Source: JAIOIW01 sp050304175
GTDB taxonomy: Bacteria; Pseudomonadota; Alphaproteobacteria; Rhizobiales; Rhizobiaceae
DNA: 64,000 bases
Reading direction: 5' to 3'
Assembly (NCBI GenBank): GCA_050304175.1
Contig: JBNLDE010000053.1
Location: forward strand, 1 to 64,000
Of this stretch, positions 1 to 7,827 are shown in pieces (the stretch's first letter is position 1; the number at the start of each line of letters is the position of its first letter). The notes under the pieces are model-generated. The model made no database searches, had not been told where the DNA came from, and saw nothing but the letters and a program-made list of their open reading frames with translations. The position numbers and the translations under genes are program-made.

Positions 1-304
1 AGCAGCAGCCGAGAAAGGGAATGTCGCGCTCCGTGATCTCCGGCATCAGCGACAGCACCTCGGCCTCGATGCGCTTCTCGAGCACCGGTTTGGATTCCTC
101 CGGATCGGACACGCAGCCCGGTCCGCCGCCGACAATGACACCGGCATAGTCGTCCAGGTCGAGATCGGCCGGCAAAGGCTCATGCTCGAGCCGGATGCGG
201 CGGACATCGCGATCGCCGATCCCGCCTTTCTCCAGAATCGCGGCGAACTCGCTGTCGGACGCTTCCGCCTCGGGGCGCAATTGCAGGATCAGGAATGGTT
301 TCAC
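1..304 (-). CDS. Class I glutamine amidotransferase-like protein, 3' part cut off by window edge
   Basis: The reverse strand from a GTG codon at 304 reads open to base 1 (101 codons visible). GGGAG lies 5 bases before the GTG, which supports that start. The protein begins VKPFLILQLRPEAEASD, has YAGVIVGGGPGCVSDPEE around residues 58-73, and ends at the window edge in PFLGCC. The 'PFLG-x-C' sequence is the nucleophile elbow of class I glutamine amidotransferases (usually G-x-C-x-G), so the second Cys is the likely catalytic residue. Family members of this size often resemble the GMP-synthase amidotransferase domain but act alone. The His/Glu of the triad would lie outside the window. It diverges from the isocitrate lyase gene. 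The family call is fairly firm; the substrate is unknown. Confidence 0.7.
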   Translation of the reverse strand, partial: MKPFLILQLRPEAEASDSEFAAILEKGGIGDRDVRRIRLEHEPLPADLDLDDYAGVIVGGGPGCVSDPEESKPVLEKRIEAEVLSLMPEITERDIPFLGCC

Positions 305-380
305 GGCGTCTCCCGGCAGTCGGACCGCCGCGTTCTATGGGCCAAACGTTCCGCCCCGTCAAACCGCCACGCCGCGCGGA

Positions 381-600
381 TTTACAAAACCGCCTTGTAA
401 TTTTTTTTACAGATTTACAGCGCGATTTTACTGCATTGCAACAGCCTGACACGAAATTGCTGCGCTGCATTGCGAATTTTCGTGACAAAACTGGCTACTT
501 ACAGCAAATCCTGACTCACACGAGGCGCCGCACCCGGTATTCCGCCGTTTTGTAAACGCAACCGGATCGGCACCATGACAAGAATTTACAAACCGCAACC
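381..600. promoter_or_regulatory. Intergenic region with repeated TTTACA/TGTAAA elements upstream of isocitrate lyase
   Basis: The 309-base gap between the amidotransferase gene and isocitrate lyase is much more AT-rich than its flanks. It carries several related elements: TTTACAAAA at 381-389, TTTACAGATTTACAG at 406-420, TTTTGTAAACGCAACC at 548-563 and ATTTACAAACCGCAACC at 584-600. The last two share the trailing CGCAACC sequence and are partly inverted versions of one another (TTTGTAAA / TTTACAAA). Alphaproteobacterial regulators of the RamB/ScfR/PccR family that control acetate and propionate genes use TTTGCAAA-like sites, so an operator for isocitrate lyase is plausible. The link to that family is inference; only the repeats are seen. 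Confidence 0.4.
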
Positions 601-613
601 AGAGGAAGACCTC

Positions 614-2209
614 ATGTCCTACGCTGAAGACATCAAGGCCGCCAGCAATCTGATCGCCGCCCAGGGCGGCAAGTGGGATGCAATCGAGGCCGAGGCCGTG
701 GCCCGCATGCGCGCCCAGAACAAATTCAAGACGGGCCTCGACATCGCGCGCTACACGGCCGCGATCATGCGCCGCGACATGGCAGCCTACGATTCCGACC
801 CGGCCGACTACACCCAGTCGCTTGGCTGCTGGCACGGTTTTATCGGCCAGCAGAAGATGATCTCCATCAAGAAGCATTTCGGGTCCACCAAGGGCCGTTA
901 CCTCTACCTTTCGGGCTGGATGGTCGCTGCGCTGCGCTCCGAATTCGGCCCGCTGCCCGACCAGTCGATGCACGAAAAGACCTCCGTGCCGGCGCTGATC
1001 GAAGAGCTCTACACCTTCCTGCGCCAGGCCGATGCCCGCGAGCTGGGCGGCCTGTTCCGCGATCTTGACGCGGCGCGCGCCGAGGGTGACGAGGTCAAGG
1101 CCAAGTCGATCCAGGACCAGATCGACAACCACGAGACCCACGTCGTGCCGATCATTGCCGATATCGACGCCGGCTTCGGCAACGCGGAAGCGACCTACCT
1201 TCTGGCCAAGAAAATGATCGAGGCCGGTGCCTGCGCCCTGCAGATCGAAAATCAGGTGTCCGACGAAAAGCAGTGCGGCCACCAGGACGGCAAGGTCACG
1301 GTTCCGCACGAGGATTTCCTGCAGAAGGTTCGCGCCTGCCGCTACGCCTTCCTCGAGCTCGGCATCGACGACGGCATCGTCGTTACCCGCACCGACTCGC
1401 TGGGCGCGGGCCTGACCAAGCAGATCGCCTATTCCAAGGAGCCGGGCGATCTGGGCGACCAGTACAATTCCTTCCTCGATTGCGAGGAAGTCACCGCAGA
1501 CCAGCTGCAGTCGTCCGATGTTGTTATCAAGCGTGACGGCAAGCTCCTGCGTCCCAAGCGCCTGCCTTCCAACCTGTTCCAGTTCAAGGCCGGCACCGGC
1601 GAGGACCGCTGCGTGCTCGACTCGATCACCAGCCTGCAGAACGGCGCTGACCTGATCTGGATCGAGACCGAGAAGCCGCATATCGGCCAGATCGGCGGCA
1701 TGATGAACCGGATCCGCGAGGTCATCCCGAACGCCAAGCTGGTTTACAACAACTCGCCGTCGTTCAACTGGACGCTCAACTTCCGCCAGCAGGTCTATGA
1801 TGCCTGGGCTGAAGCCGGCAAGGATGTCTCGGCCTACGACCGCGCCAAGCTGATGAGCGTCGACTACGACGGTTCGGATCTGGCGGTGGAAGCCGACGAG
1901 CGCATTCGCACCTTCCAGCAGGACGCTTCGCGCGAAGCCGGCATCTTCCATCACCTGATCACGCTGCCGACCTATCACACGGCCGCGCTGTCAACCGACA
2001 ATCTGGCCAAGGAATATTTCGGCGATCAGGCCATGCTCGGCTACGTCAAGAATGTCCAGCGCGCGGAGATCCGCCAGGGTATCGCCTGTGTCAAGCACCA
2101 GAACATGGCCGGCTCCGACATCGGCGACGATCACAAGGACTACTTCGCCGGCGAGGCCGCTTTGAAGGCGTCCGGCAAGGACAACACGATGAACCAGTTC
2201 GCCGCCTGA
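614..2209 (+). CDS. aceA: Isocitrate lyase (long, about 531-residue subfamily)
   Basis: Cleaves isocitrate to succinate and glyoxylate in the glyoxylate shunt, needed for growth on acetate or fatty acids. From the ATG at 614 (AGAGGAAG ribosome site 5 bases upstream) the product is 531 residues. A longer reading from ATG 575 lacks such a site and runs into the regulatory repeats. The active-site segment is EKQCGHQDGK with Cys about residue 221; this replaces the KKCGH of the short E. coli-type enzymes and is typical of the longer subfamily seen in Pseudomonas aeruginosa. The metal-binding IIADIDAGFGN and the C-terminal YNNSPSFNW segments are present. No malate synthase gene is adjacent. A strong terminator follows. 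Confidence 0.95.
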   Translation: MSYAEDIKAASNLIAAQGGKWDAIEAEAVARMRAQNKFKTGLDIARYTAAIMRRDMAAYDSDPADYTQSLGCWHGFIGQQKMISIKKHFGSTKGRYLYLSGWMVAALRSEFGPLPDQSMHEKTSVPALIEELYTFLRQADARELGGLFRDLDAARAEGDEVKAKSIQDQIDNHETHVVPIIADIDAGFGNAEATYLLAKKMIEAGACALQIENQVSDEKQCGHQDGKVTVPHEDFLQKVRACRYAFLELGIDDGIVVTRTDSLGAGLTKQIAYSKEPGDLGDQYNSFLDCEEVTADQLQSSDVVIKRDGKLLRPKRLPSNLFQFKAGTGEDRCVLDSITSLQNGADLIWIETEKPHIGQIGGMMNRIREVIPNAKLVYNNSPSFNWTLNFRQQVYDAWAEAGKDVSAYDRAKLMSVDYDGSDLAVEADERIRTFQQDASREAGIFHHLITLPTYHTAALSTDNLAKEYFGDQAMLGYVKNVQRAEIRQGIACVKHQNMAGSDIGDDHKDYFAGEAALKASGKDNTMNQFAA

Positions 2210-2259
2210 GCGCGCCCGGTTCGCGGCGCTGGCCGCAGCTTCCTTGGAGGAGGACCAGA

Positions 2260-2286
2260 GGGTGGGCCGAAAGGCCCACCCTTTTT
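2260..2286 (+). terminator. Rho-independent terminator after isocitrate lyase
   Basis: A 9-bp perfect stem (GGGTGGGCC, 2260-2268, with GGCCCACCC, 2273-2281) closes a GAAA tetraloop and is followed directly by TTTTT at 2282-2286. It lies about 50 bases after the isocitrate lyase stop and 37 bases before the next gene, so it should isolate the two transcripts. Confidence 0.92.
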
Positions 2287-2322
2287 GCTGCACGCGAGCG
2301 AAATTCACGTTAGTTTGCCGCC

Positions 2323-3030
2323 ATGAACGATTCATCGCCCACTCTCGTCCTCGTCCCGGGCCTTCTCTCCGACCGTACGGTCTGGGAGCCGGTAGTCGCC
2401 CGCTTCGCCCCCAAGATCGAGGTCGTCGTCGCAGATCTGTCGACGCAGGATTCGATCGCCGACATGGCCCGCGACACGCTTGCCGCCACCGCGGGACCGC
2501 TGATCGTCGTCGGTCACTCGATGGGCGCCCGCGTGGCGCTCGAAATGGTACGCATGAGCCCCGACCGGATTGCCAGGCTGGCCCTGTTCGACACCGGCAT
2601 CCATCCGCGTAACACCAACGAGGAGCCGCGCCGGCGCGAACTCGTAGAGCTAGCCCACACGCACGGCATGTCCGCGCTCGCGAAGCGCTGGCTGCCGCCG
2701 ATGGTACTTGAACAACGTCACGGCGACCGTGATCTGATGGGAACCTTGACCGACATGGTGGAACGCATGACGCCCGAGCTGCATGCGCGCCAGATCCGTG
2801 CATTGCTGAACCGGCCGGACGCGCGCGCGGCGCTGGCTTCGGTCACCTGCCCGCTGCTGATCGCGGTCGGTCGCCAGGACCAGTGGAGCCCCGTCGCCCA
2901 GCACGAGGAGATGCAGGCGCTGGTTCCGCATGCCGAGCTGACGATTATCGAAGATGCCGGCCACTTCGCGCCGATCGAACGGCCCGAGGCCGTGGTCGCA
3001 GCTCTGGAACGGTTCGTCCGCGGCGACTAG
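2323..3030 (+). CDS. Alpha/beta hydrolase
   Basis: A 235-residue cytosolic alpha/beta-hydrolase-fold enzyme. The nucleophile elbow GHSMGA places the catalytic serine at about residue 66; the acid is probably Asp186 in GRQDQWSP and the histidine His214 in DAGHFAPIERP. The oxyanion-side motif LVPGLLSDRTVW is near the N terminus. It has no signal peptide and no cap insertion long enough to suggest a substrate; esterases, lipases and haloperoxidase-like enzymes all share this outline. It stands alone: a terminator precedes it and the next gene is convergent (7 bases between stops). Confidence 0.85.
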   Translation: MNDSSPTLVLVPGLLSDRTVWEPVVARFAPKIEVVVADLSTQDSIADMARDTLAATAGPLIVVGHSMGARVALEMVRMSPDRIARLALFDTGIHPRNTNEEPRRRELVELAHTHGMSALAKRWLPPMVLEQRHGDRDLMGTLTDMVERMTPELHARQIRALLNRPDARAALASVTCPLLIAVGRQDQWSPVAQHEEMQALVPHAELTIIEDAGHFAPIERPEAVVAALERFVRGD

Positions 3031-3037
3031 GCCCCGG

Positions 3038-4117
3038 TCACGCGCCGGCTTCGCGGATCATCATCAACTCGCCGAGATTGTCGAAGGTGACGTATCCGAC
3101 CAGGCGTCCCTCCCGGTCGACAACGCCGGCGGCCGGCACGCTTGCGCCCTGCATCAGCTTCAGCGCCTCGTCGAGCCCCGCAGTGTCCCGGATCACCGGC
3201 ACGTCGCTGTTCATTGCGGTGGCGACGGGTGTCGTGCGGTCGCCCTTGGCCAGCGCCACCGCCAGGACCTCTCGGGTCAGGAACCCGGCCAGCCGCCCGT
3301 CATTGTCGGTCACCGGGAATTCGTGCTGCGTGGTGCGGATCAGCGCGTCGGCGGCATCGCCGAGCGTCGTTCCCGGCCCCAGGCTCTCGAACGCGGTAAT
3401 CATGCCGTCGCGCACGCTGACGCCGCGCGTGACCTCGGTCATCGACACTTGGGCGCTTTCGCCCGCGGCCGCCATGTAGATGAAGACCGCGATGAAGAGG
3501 AGCAGCACATTGCCCGATAACAGGCCGAGGAAACCGAAAAGGATGGCGACCCCCTGCCCGGCCTTGGCGGCCATCGATGTCGCGCGCACGCGCGGATAGT
3601 AGATCGACAGGGCGGCCCGCAGCACACGCCCGCCATCCATCGGAAAGGCGGGGATCAGGTTGAAGATCGCCAGGAACAGGTTGACCGACGCCAGCCTCGC
3701 CAGAAACGACACGTCCGGGTTTTCCAGGGCACCCAACGCCTGCGTGTCGGGCCGGGCACCGAGAAAGACGACCAGCACCGCGGCAATCACGATGTTCACC
3801 GCCGGGCCGGCGAGCGCGACCAGGATTTCCTGGCGCGGGTCTTCCGGCATGGCCTCGAGCCGCGCCATGCCGCCTATCGGCAGCAGCGTGATGTCGGGCG
3901 TCTTGTAGCCGAACCTGCGCGCCGTGAGCGCATGGCCGAATTCATGGGCGACGACGCAGGCGAAGATCGCGATGATGAAGATGATGCTGGAAACCGCCGC
4001 GCCGGCCCCGCCCTGCGAATAGCCGGCAATCCCGATCCACAACAACAGCAGAAAGAAAGTGATGTGGATCCGGACTTCCGAACCGAACAGGCGCGCAATT
4101 GGAAATGACCATCCCAT
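3038..4117 (-). CDS. Site-2 protease family (M50) membrane metalloprotease with CBS domains
   Basis: A 359-residue intramembrane zinc metalloprotease. The zinc motif HEFGH (His58, Glu59, His62) lies in the second hydrophobic segment and the partner motif FPMDGGRVLR near residue 160 supplies the third ligand. About six hydrophobic segments fill residues 1-220. The C-terminal third (about 230-350) has two CBS-type repeats (VRDGMITAF..., VATAMNSDVPVIRDTAGL...), which in this family sense nucleotides. The substrate cannot be told from sequence; relatives cut anti-sigma factors or act without known substrate. It is the last gene of a loose minus-strand run. Confidence 0.9.
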   Translation of the reverse strand: MGWSFPIARLFGSEVRIHITFFLLLLWIGIAGYSQGGAGAAVSSIIFIIAIFACVVAHEFGHALTARRFGYKTPDITLLPIGGMARLEAMPEDPRQEILVALAGPAVNIVIAAVLVVFLGARPDTQALGALENPDVSFLARLASVNLFLAIFNLIPAFPMDGGRVLRAALSIYYPRVRATSMAAKAGQGVAILFGFLGLLSGNVLLLFIAVFIYMAAAGESAQVSMTEVTRGVSVRDGMITAFESLGPGTTLGDAADALIRTTQHEFPVTDNDGRLAGFLTREVLAVALAKGDRTTPVATAMNSDVPVIRDTAGLDEALKLMQGASVPAAGVVDREGRLVGYVTFDNLGELMMIREAGA

Positions 4118-4183
4118 CGGCGGTTCCTTGCTAGAGCGCTTCCCATAATGACGGCATGAGCCTGCTACCGCGCGCGCGTCGCG

Positions 4184-4684
4184 TCAACGTGCCTTGACCA
4201 TGCGGTCCATGACGTCGGTCTTGAACCAGAATTTCTGCGCCAGCGCGCCCACAAAATGGATCAGGACCAGCGCGATAAGCGGCAGACGCGCAATTTCATG
4301 CAACTCGCCGGCATTGTAGATCTCGAGATACCAGGCCAGCGCGCCGGATATCGGCAGGCCGATCATCAGCGCATAGAGCAGGATATGGGTTCCCGTTGCA
4401 ACAAGGCGAAGCGACATCGGCTCGCTTCCGGGCAAGGCCGGCGCACCGCGCGTAAAGCGCAGCGAAAGCCGCCACAACGCCAGGGCGCCGATTGCGAAGC
4501 CGATCCATATGTGCAACTGCGCCATCGTCAGGTCGGAAGCGGACGCTTCCGCTCCACGCCGGAGCGCACGCCATGCGGCAACCATGCCGTCGTGCCCGAC
4601 GATCTGGAAAATCACCATCGCGGCGACAATCCAGTGAAGGGCGATCTGAAGACCTGAATAACCTTGCGATACCTTGCCGGCCAT
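4184..4684 (-). CDS. Cytochrome b561 family protein
   Basis: A 166-residue four-helix membrane cytochrome. Start ATG 4684 is chosen because AAGGA lies 9 bases upstream and the protein then begins MAGKVSQGYSGLQIALHW, the usual family start; an ATG 57 bases earlier adds an uncharacteristic basic tail. Likely haem-ligand histidines are in ALHWIVA, QLHIWIG, GTHILLYA and LIHFVGA, one per membrane segment. Bacterial homologues (CybB type) pass electrons from quinol, and some act as superoxide:ubiquinone oxidoreductase. The neighbours (site-2 protease, DUF2189 protein) give no clear functional context. Confidence 0.9.
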   Translation of the reverse strand: MAGKVSQGYSGLQIALHWIVAAMVIFQIVGHDGMVAAWRALRRGAEASASDLTMAQLHIWIGFAIGALALWRLSLRFTRGAPALPGSEPMSLRLVATGTHILLYALMIGLPISGALAWYLEIYNAGELHEIARLPLIALVLIHFVGALAQKFWFKTDVMDRMVKAR

Positions 4685-4758
4685 CTCGACAATTCCTTCT
4701 TTAGGCGACTCGGTTCGGATGATCGCCAGCCGGCGTTTCAATCACAAGTGAATCTTCT

Positions 4759-5574
4759 TTAATGTTGCACCGGGACAACCGCTGCCCTGTATATGTGCCA
4801 CGTCGCATGACCGAGGACCGGCAGGACGATAATCAGGCCCAGGAACATCGGCAATGACGCGGCGATTACCGCGAGCGTCACGAACACGCCCCAGCCCAGC
4901 ATGACGACCGGACTTTCCAGGACCACCTTCACCGATGTGATCATCGCGGTCACGATGTCGATGTCGCGCTCCATCAGCAGCGGGATCGAGACGACGGTGA
5001 TCGAAAACATGACCATAGCCAGCGCGGCGCCGACCACATGGCCGACCGCGAGGAACACCCATCCGTCGGTGGTCGTCAGCACCACATGGAAAAACTTGTC
5101 GAGCGTCGAAAACGACATGCGGCCCAGGAACAGCGCAATCAGCAGCCGAACGACATAGAGCCAGATCCACATCACGAACAGCATGACGAACGCCATCCAG
5201 GACAATTCGCGCCGCCGTTGCGCCCACACCACGGCCAATACCGCGCCCCATCCGAGCGGTTCGCCCGCCTCCAGGCGACGGCTGACGCAATAAAGCCCGA
5301 CCGCAGCGAAGGGGCCGATCAGCGGAAAGCCGATCGCGAACGGATAGATCATCCATGTCATGTCCCAGACGGTCAGCGCCAGCACGATCACGATGCCGAA
5401 CAGCGTGAACACGCCGCCAAAGAACAGGCCGTAGAGCGGCGCGTTGATGAAATCGGAAATTCCCTTTTTCAGCGCCAGATTGATATCGGCGGTACCCAGC
5501 GCGTTGACCTGCGGCATCGCGGGCGGGCGCGCCGTAACCTCGGATTCGGGTTTCGCGTTTTCCGGGTTCGTCAT
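4759..5574 (-). CDS. DUF2189 domain integral membrane protein
   Basis: A 271-residue polytopic membrane protein matching the DUF2189 pattern: a hydrophilic N terminus, then ALKKGISDFINAPLYGLFFGGVFTLFG at about residues 34-58, and six or more hydrophobic segments. DUF2189 proteins are common in alphaproteobacteria, sometimes near respiratory genes, but their function is unknown. It sits 74 bases upstream of the cytochrome b561 gene on the same strand, so co-transcription is possible. The upstream gap (5575-5675) is AT-rich and could hold its promoter. Confidence 0.8.
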   Translation of the reverse strand: MTNPENAKPESEVTARPPAMPQVNALGTADINLALKKGISDFINAPLYGLFFGGVFTLFGIVIVLALTVWDMTWMIYPFAIGFPLIGPFAAVGLYCVSRRLEAGEPLGWGAVLAVVWAQRRRELSWMAFVMLFVMWIWLYVVRLLIALFLGRMSFSTLDKFFHVVLTTTDGWVFLAVGHVVGAALAMVMFSITVVSIPLLMERDIDIVTAMITSVKVVLESPVVMLGWGVFVTLAVIAASLPMFLGLIIVLPVLGHATWHIYRAAVVPVQH

Positions 5575-5675
5575 GCTTACCTCCCTCCATGACAGCGGCC
5601 GTCCGCAAACAGCGCGTTATATTTATAATTATGGTTATGAGATCACGAAAGCGGACGCCTACGATATGATCAGGA

Positions 5676-6314
5676 TCAATCGTTGGCCCACCGGTCCAGC
5701 ACGGCGCCCGGGTCGAGCGTTTGCATGTCGGTGATCGCCGTGAACAGCTTTTCATCCGGCCAGTCCCACCAGCGCGCTGCGTTCAGGCGTTTCGACAAGG
5801 CGGGGTCGAACCGGTGGCGGATCAGCCGCGCCGGCGCGCCGGCCACGATCTCGTAGTCGCCGACATCGCCCGTCACGACCGCGTTGGCGCCGACCACCGC
5901 GCCATTGCCGATGGTCGCCCCCGGCATTATGACCGCGCCATGGCCGATCCAGACATCATGGCCGATCCGGACCCGTCTCTCCGACCGCCGGGCCCTGAAC
6001 TCCTGATCGACGCCAAGGTAGCGGAAATACTCGTTGGGCCGGTAGCTGATCTTGTGGGTGGTGATCCGTTCGAGCGGATGCTCGAGCGCATTGATGCGCA
6101 CATTGGCTGCAATCGAGCAGAATTTGCCGATCGTCGTGTAGATCGCCTCGCCGTGGCGCTCGAAATAGGAGAAGTCACCCAGTTCGACATTGCGCAGAAT
6201 GACCTTTTCGCCAATCTCGCAATAACGCCCGATGCTGCACCCTTTGAGGCGTGCCGTGCGGTTGATCCGCGGAGCGGGATCGGTAAAGCGGAGATCAGTC
6301 GGATTTTCGGTCAT
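5676..6314 (-). CDS. Hexapeptide-repeat (left-handed beta-helix) acetyltransferase
   Basis: A 212-residue member of the DapH/LacA/xenobiotic acetyltransferase group. Hexapeptide turns are visible at GCSIGRYCEIGEKV, TIGKFCSIAANVRIN, VRIGHDVWIGHGAVIMPGATIGNGAVVGANAVVTGDV and end with VAGAPARLIRHRF, the usual acceptor/CoA-site closing motif. The central HPLERITTHKISYRP segment resembles acetyltransferases found next to phosphonate-utilisation genes, but no phn genes are visible here. It starts 40 bases after the creA stop on the same strand. The acceptor substrate is unknown. Confidence 0.85.
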   Translation of the reverse strand: MTENPTDLRFTDPAPRINRTARLKGCSIGRYCEIGEKVILRNVELGDFSYFERHGEAIYTTIGKFCSIAANVRINALEHPLERITTHKISYRPNEYFRYLGVDQEFRARRSERRVRIGHDVWIGHGAVIMPGATIGNGAVVGANAVVTGDVGDYEIVAGAPARLIRHRFDPALSKRLNAARWWDWPDEKLFTAITDMQTLDPGAVLDRWAND

Positions 6315-6354
6315 TCTTGCGCTCTACGCCGCGGCGCGGCGCGAGGCAAGCTGC

Positions 6355-6855
6355 TCACTGCGCGGCCGGTTCGCCGTTTTTCCATTCAACGGTCTGGCCG
6401 TAGAGCGGAACGGTGGAGATCGACATCTTGGCCGAGCCGTCCTGAACTTGGCGCGAATGGGCGAGATAGATCAGCGTGTTGTTGGCCTTGTCGTAGATCC
6501 GCTTGACCACCAGCACCTTCCAGATCAGCGACTGACGCTGCTTGAAGACTTCTTCGCCGCCTTCGTCCAGATCGATCTTGCCGATGACGATCGGGCCGGT
6601 CTGGCGGCACGCAATCGACGAATTGGACGGATCCTCGAACCAGTTGCCCTTCTGCAACCTGTCAATCAGGCCGCGGTCGAAATAGCTGACATGACACGTC
6701 ACGCCTTGCACCTCGGGGTCGTGTATCGCTTCGACTACGATGTCGTTGCCGAACCAGTCGACGCCGATCTCTCCGACTTTTTCGGCCATGGCCGCGGACG
6801 TCGCCATGCCAAGCGAAAAAGCGGCCGCAAGGCCGGACAAGATGAACTGGCGCAT
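6355..6855 (-). CDS. creA: CreA family periplasmic protein
   Basis: A 166-residue exported protein. Start ATG 6855 has AGGAG 7 bases upstream and gives a clear signal peptide (MRQFILSGLAAAFSLGMATSAAMA, cut after about residue 24); a much longer in-frame extension lacks coding character. The mature part contains EKVGEIGVDWFGNDIVVEAIHDPEVQGVTCHVSYFDRG and the Cys pair (about residues 54 and 83) typical of CreA. The family is widespread and its role is unresolved. It may be co-transcribed with the downstream acetyltransferase. Confidence 0.92.
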   Translation of the reverse strand: MRQFILSGLAAAFSLGMATSAAMAEKVGEIGVDWFGNDIVVEAIHDPEVQGVTCHVSYFDRGLIDRLQKGNWFEDPSNSSIACRQTGPIVIGKIDLDEGGEEVFKQRQSLIWKVLVVKRIYDKANNTLIYLAHSRQVQDGSAKMSISTVPLYGQTVEWKNGEPAAQ

Positions 6856-6984
6856 CCGTAAGCTCCTGATCTGATTTGGACCGCCCACATGGCACGGCGA
6901 TCCTGATATGGGAAGATTCGTCGCGCTTGCCAACAGGCCGCCTGCGGCAGACTGCCCTTTGCGTCGGCCGGTTATGGGTTCTAT

Positions 6985-7155
6985 ATGGTGGCCATGAAGA
7001 TGGCAGATCGTACCGCCGTGACCCGTCTGGCATGGTCTTCGGTCGGCCTGTTTGCGCTGGCCGCGCTTTTGGGCGCGGGCTTCGCGGGCTGGCTGGACAG
7101 GGGCGCCGCCATGTTTCTCGCCATGGCCGAGACCGGCCTGTCCTGGTGCTTCTGA
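6985..7155 (+). CDS. Small single-pass membrane protein upstream of the SCO gene
   Basis: An open frame of 56 codons from ATG 6985 to TGA 7155, encoding MVAMKMADRTAVTRLAWSSV then a hydrophobic helix (about residues 19-36) and an end in GLSWCF. In-frame ATGs at residues 4 and 6 are alternative starts. It ends 26 bases before the SCO-type gene on the same strand. Support for it being real: the transmembrane pattern, the in-frame context and the lack of any other gene in this gap. There is no strong ribosome site and I cannot name a function. Confidence 0.55.
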   Translation: MVAMKMADRTAVTRLAWSSVGLFALAALLGAGFAGWLDRGAAMFLAMAETGLSWCF

Positions 7156-7181
7156 ATCCCGGCATCGAACTGGATAATCCA

Positions 7182-7754
7182 ATGCGCATCGTTCTTTATG
7201 GTATCTTGCTCGTGCTTGCGGCGGCCATCGGCTACGTGACGCTGAGCTGGTACGTCGAAACGAGTTCCGACAAGGCCTATGGCGGGCCGTTCGCCCTGAC
7301 CGACCAGCACGGCAACACAATTACCGAGCAGGCGCTACGCGGCCACCCCTCCACCCTGTTCTTCGGCTTCACGAATTGCCCGGAGGTTTGTCCGACCACG
7401 CTGTTCGAGCTCGACGGCTGGCTGAAGACACTGGGTGACGAGGGCAAGGACATCCATTCCTATTTCATTTCTGTCGATCCCGAGCGCGACACCGTCGATG
7501 TCCTCAACCGGTATGTCTCGAATGTGTCCGACAGGATCATCGGCATCACCGGCGATCCCGACAAGGTCGCAGACGTGATCAAGGAATTCCGCATCTACGC
7601 TAAGAAGGTCCCGATCGAAGACGGTGGCTACACGATGGATCACACTGCCTCCGTCCTGTTACTCGATTCCAATGGCGCGTTCTTCGGCACCATCGCCTAT
7701 GGCGAAAACCCCGACACCGCGCTCGCCAAGCTCAGACGCCTGGCCAAGAGCTGA
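7182..7754 (+). CDS. SCO1/SenC-type copper chaperone for cytochrome c oxidase
   Basis: A 190-residue membrane-anchored thioredoxin-fold protein. An N-terminal helix (residues 1-22) anchors it; the copper site is C66-PEV-C70 within FTNCPEVCPTT and His154 in YTMDHTASV, the exact CxxxC plus His set of SCO proteins. Members deliver copper to the CuA centre of cytochrome oxidase or act as thiol-disulfide reductases in its assembly. Start ATG 7182 gives the normal family length; longer readings run into the preceding small gene. A copper enzyme gene (nirK) lies 4.5 kb away, but no oxidase genes are in the window. Confidence 0.92.
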   Translation: MRIVLYGILLVLAAAIGYVTLSWYVETSSDKAYGGPFALTDQHGNTITEQALRGHPSTLFFGFTNCPEVCPTTLFELDGWLKTLGDEGKDIHSYFISVDPERDTVDVLNRYVSNVSDRIIGITGDPDKVADVIKEFRIYAKKVPIEDGGYTMDHTASVLLLDSNGAFFGTIAYGENPDTALAKLRRLAKS

Positions 7755-7827
7755 AATCGGTTGACGCCGCCGACGGGTCCGACGATGTAGGCGGGCTCAC
7801 ACCGGTATTGCAGGTTCCGCGACGACC

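Noticed and set aside
428..1978. A 516-codon open frame on the minus strand across the isocitrate lyase gene
   Set aside because: It is antisense to a clearly identified enzyme; long open antisense frames are expected in GC-rich genes, and its product is low-complexity with no recognisable domain.
6856..7320. Long N-terminal extension of creA on the minus strand
   Set aside because: The extension would bury the signal peptide and overlaps the start of the SCO locus; ATG 6855 has a good ribosome site.
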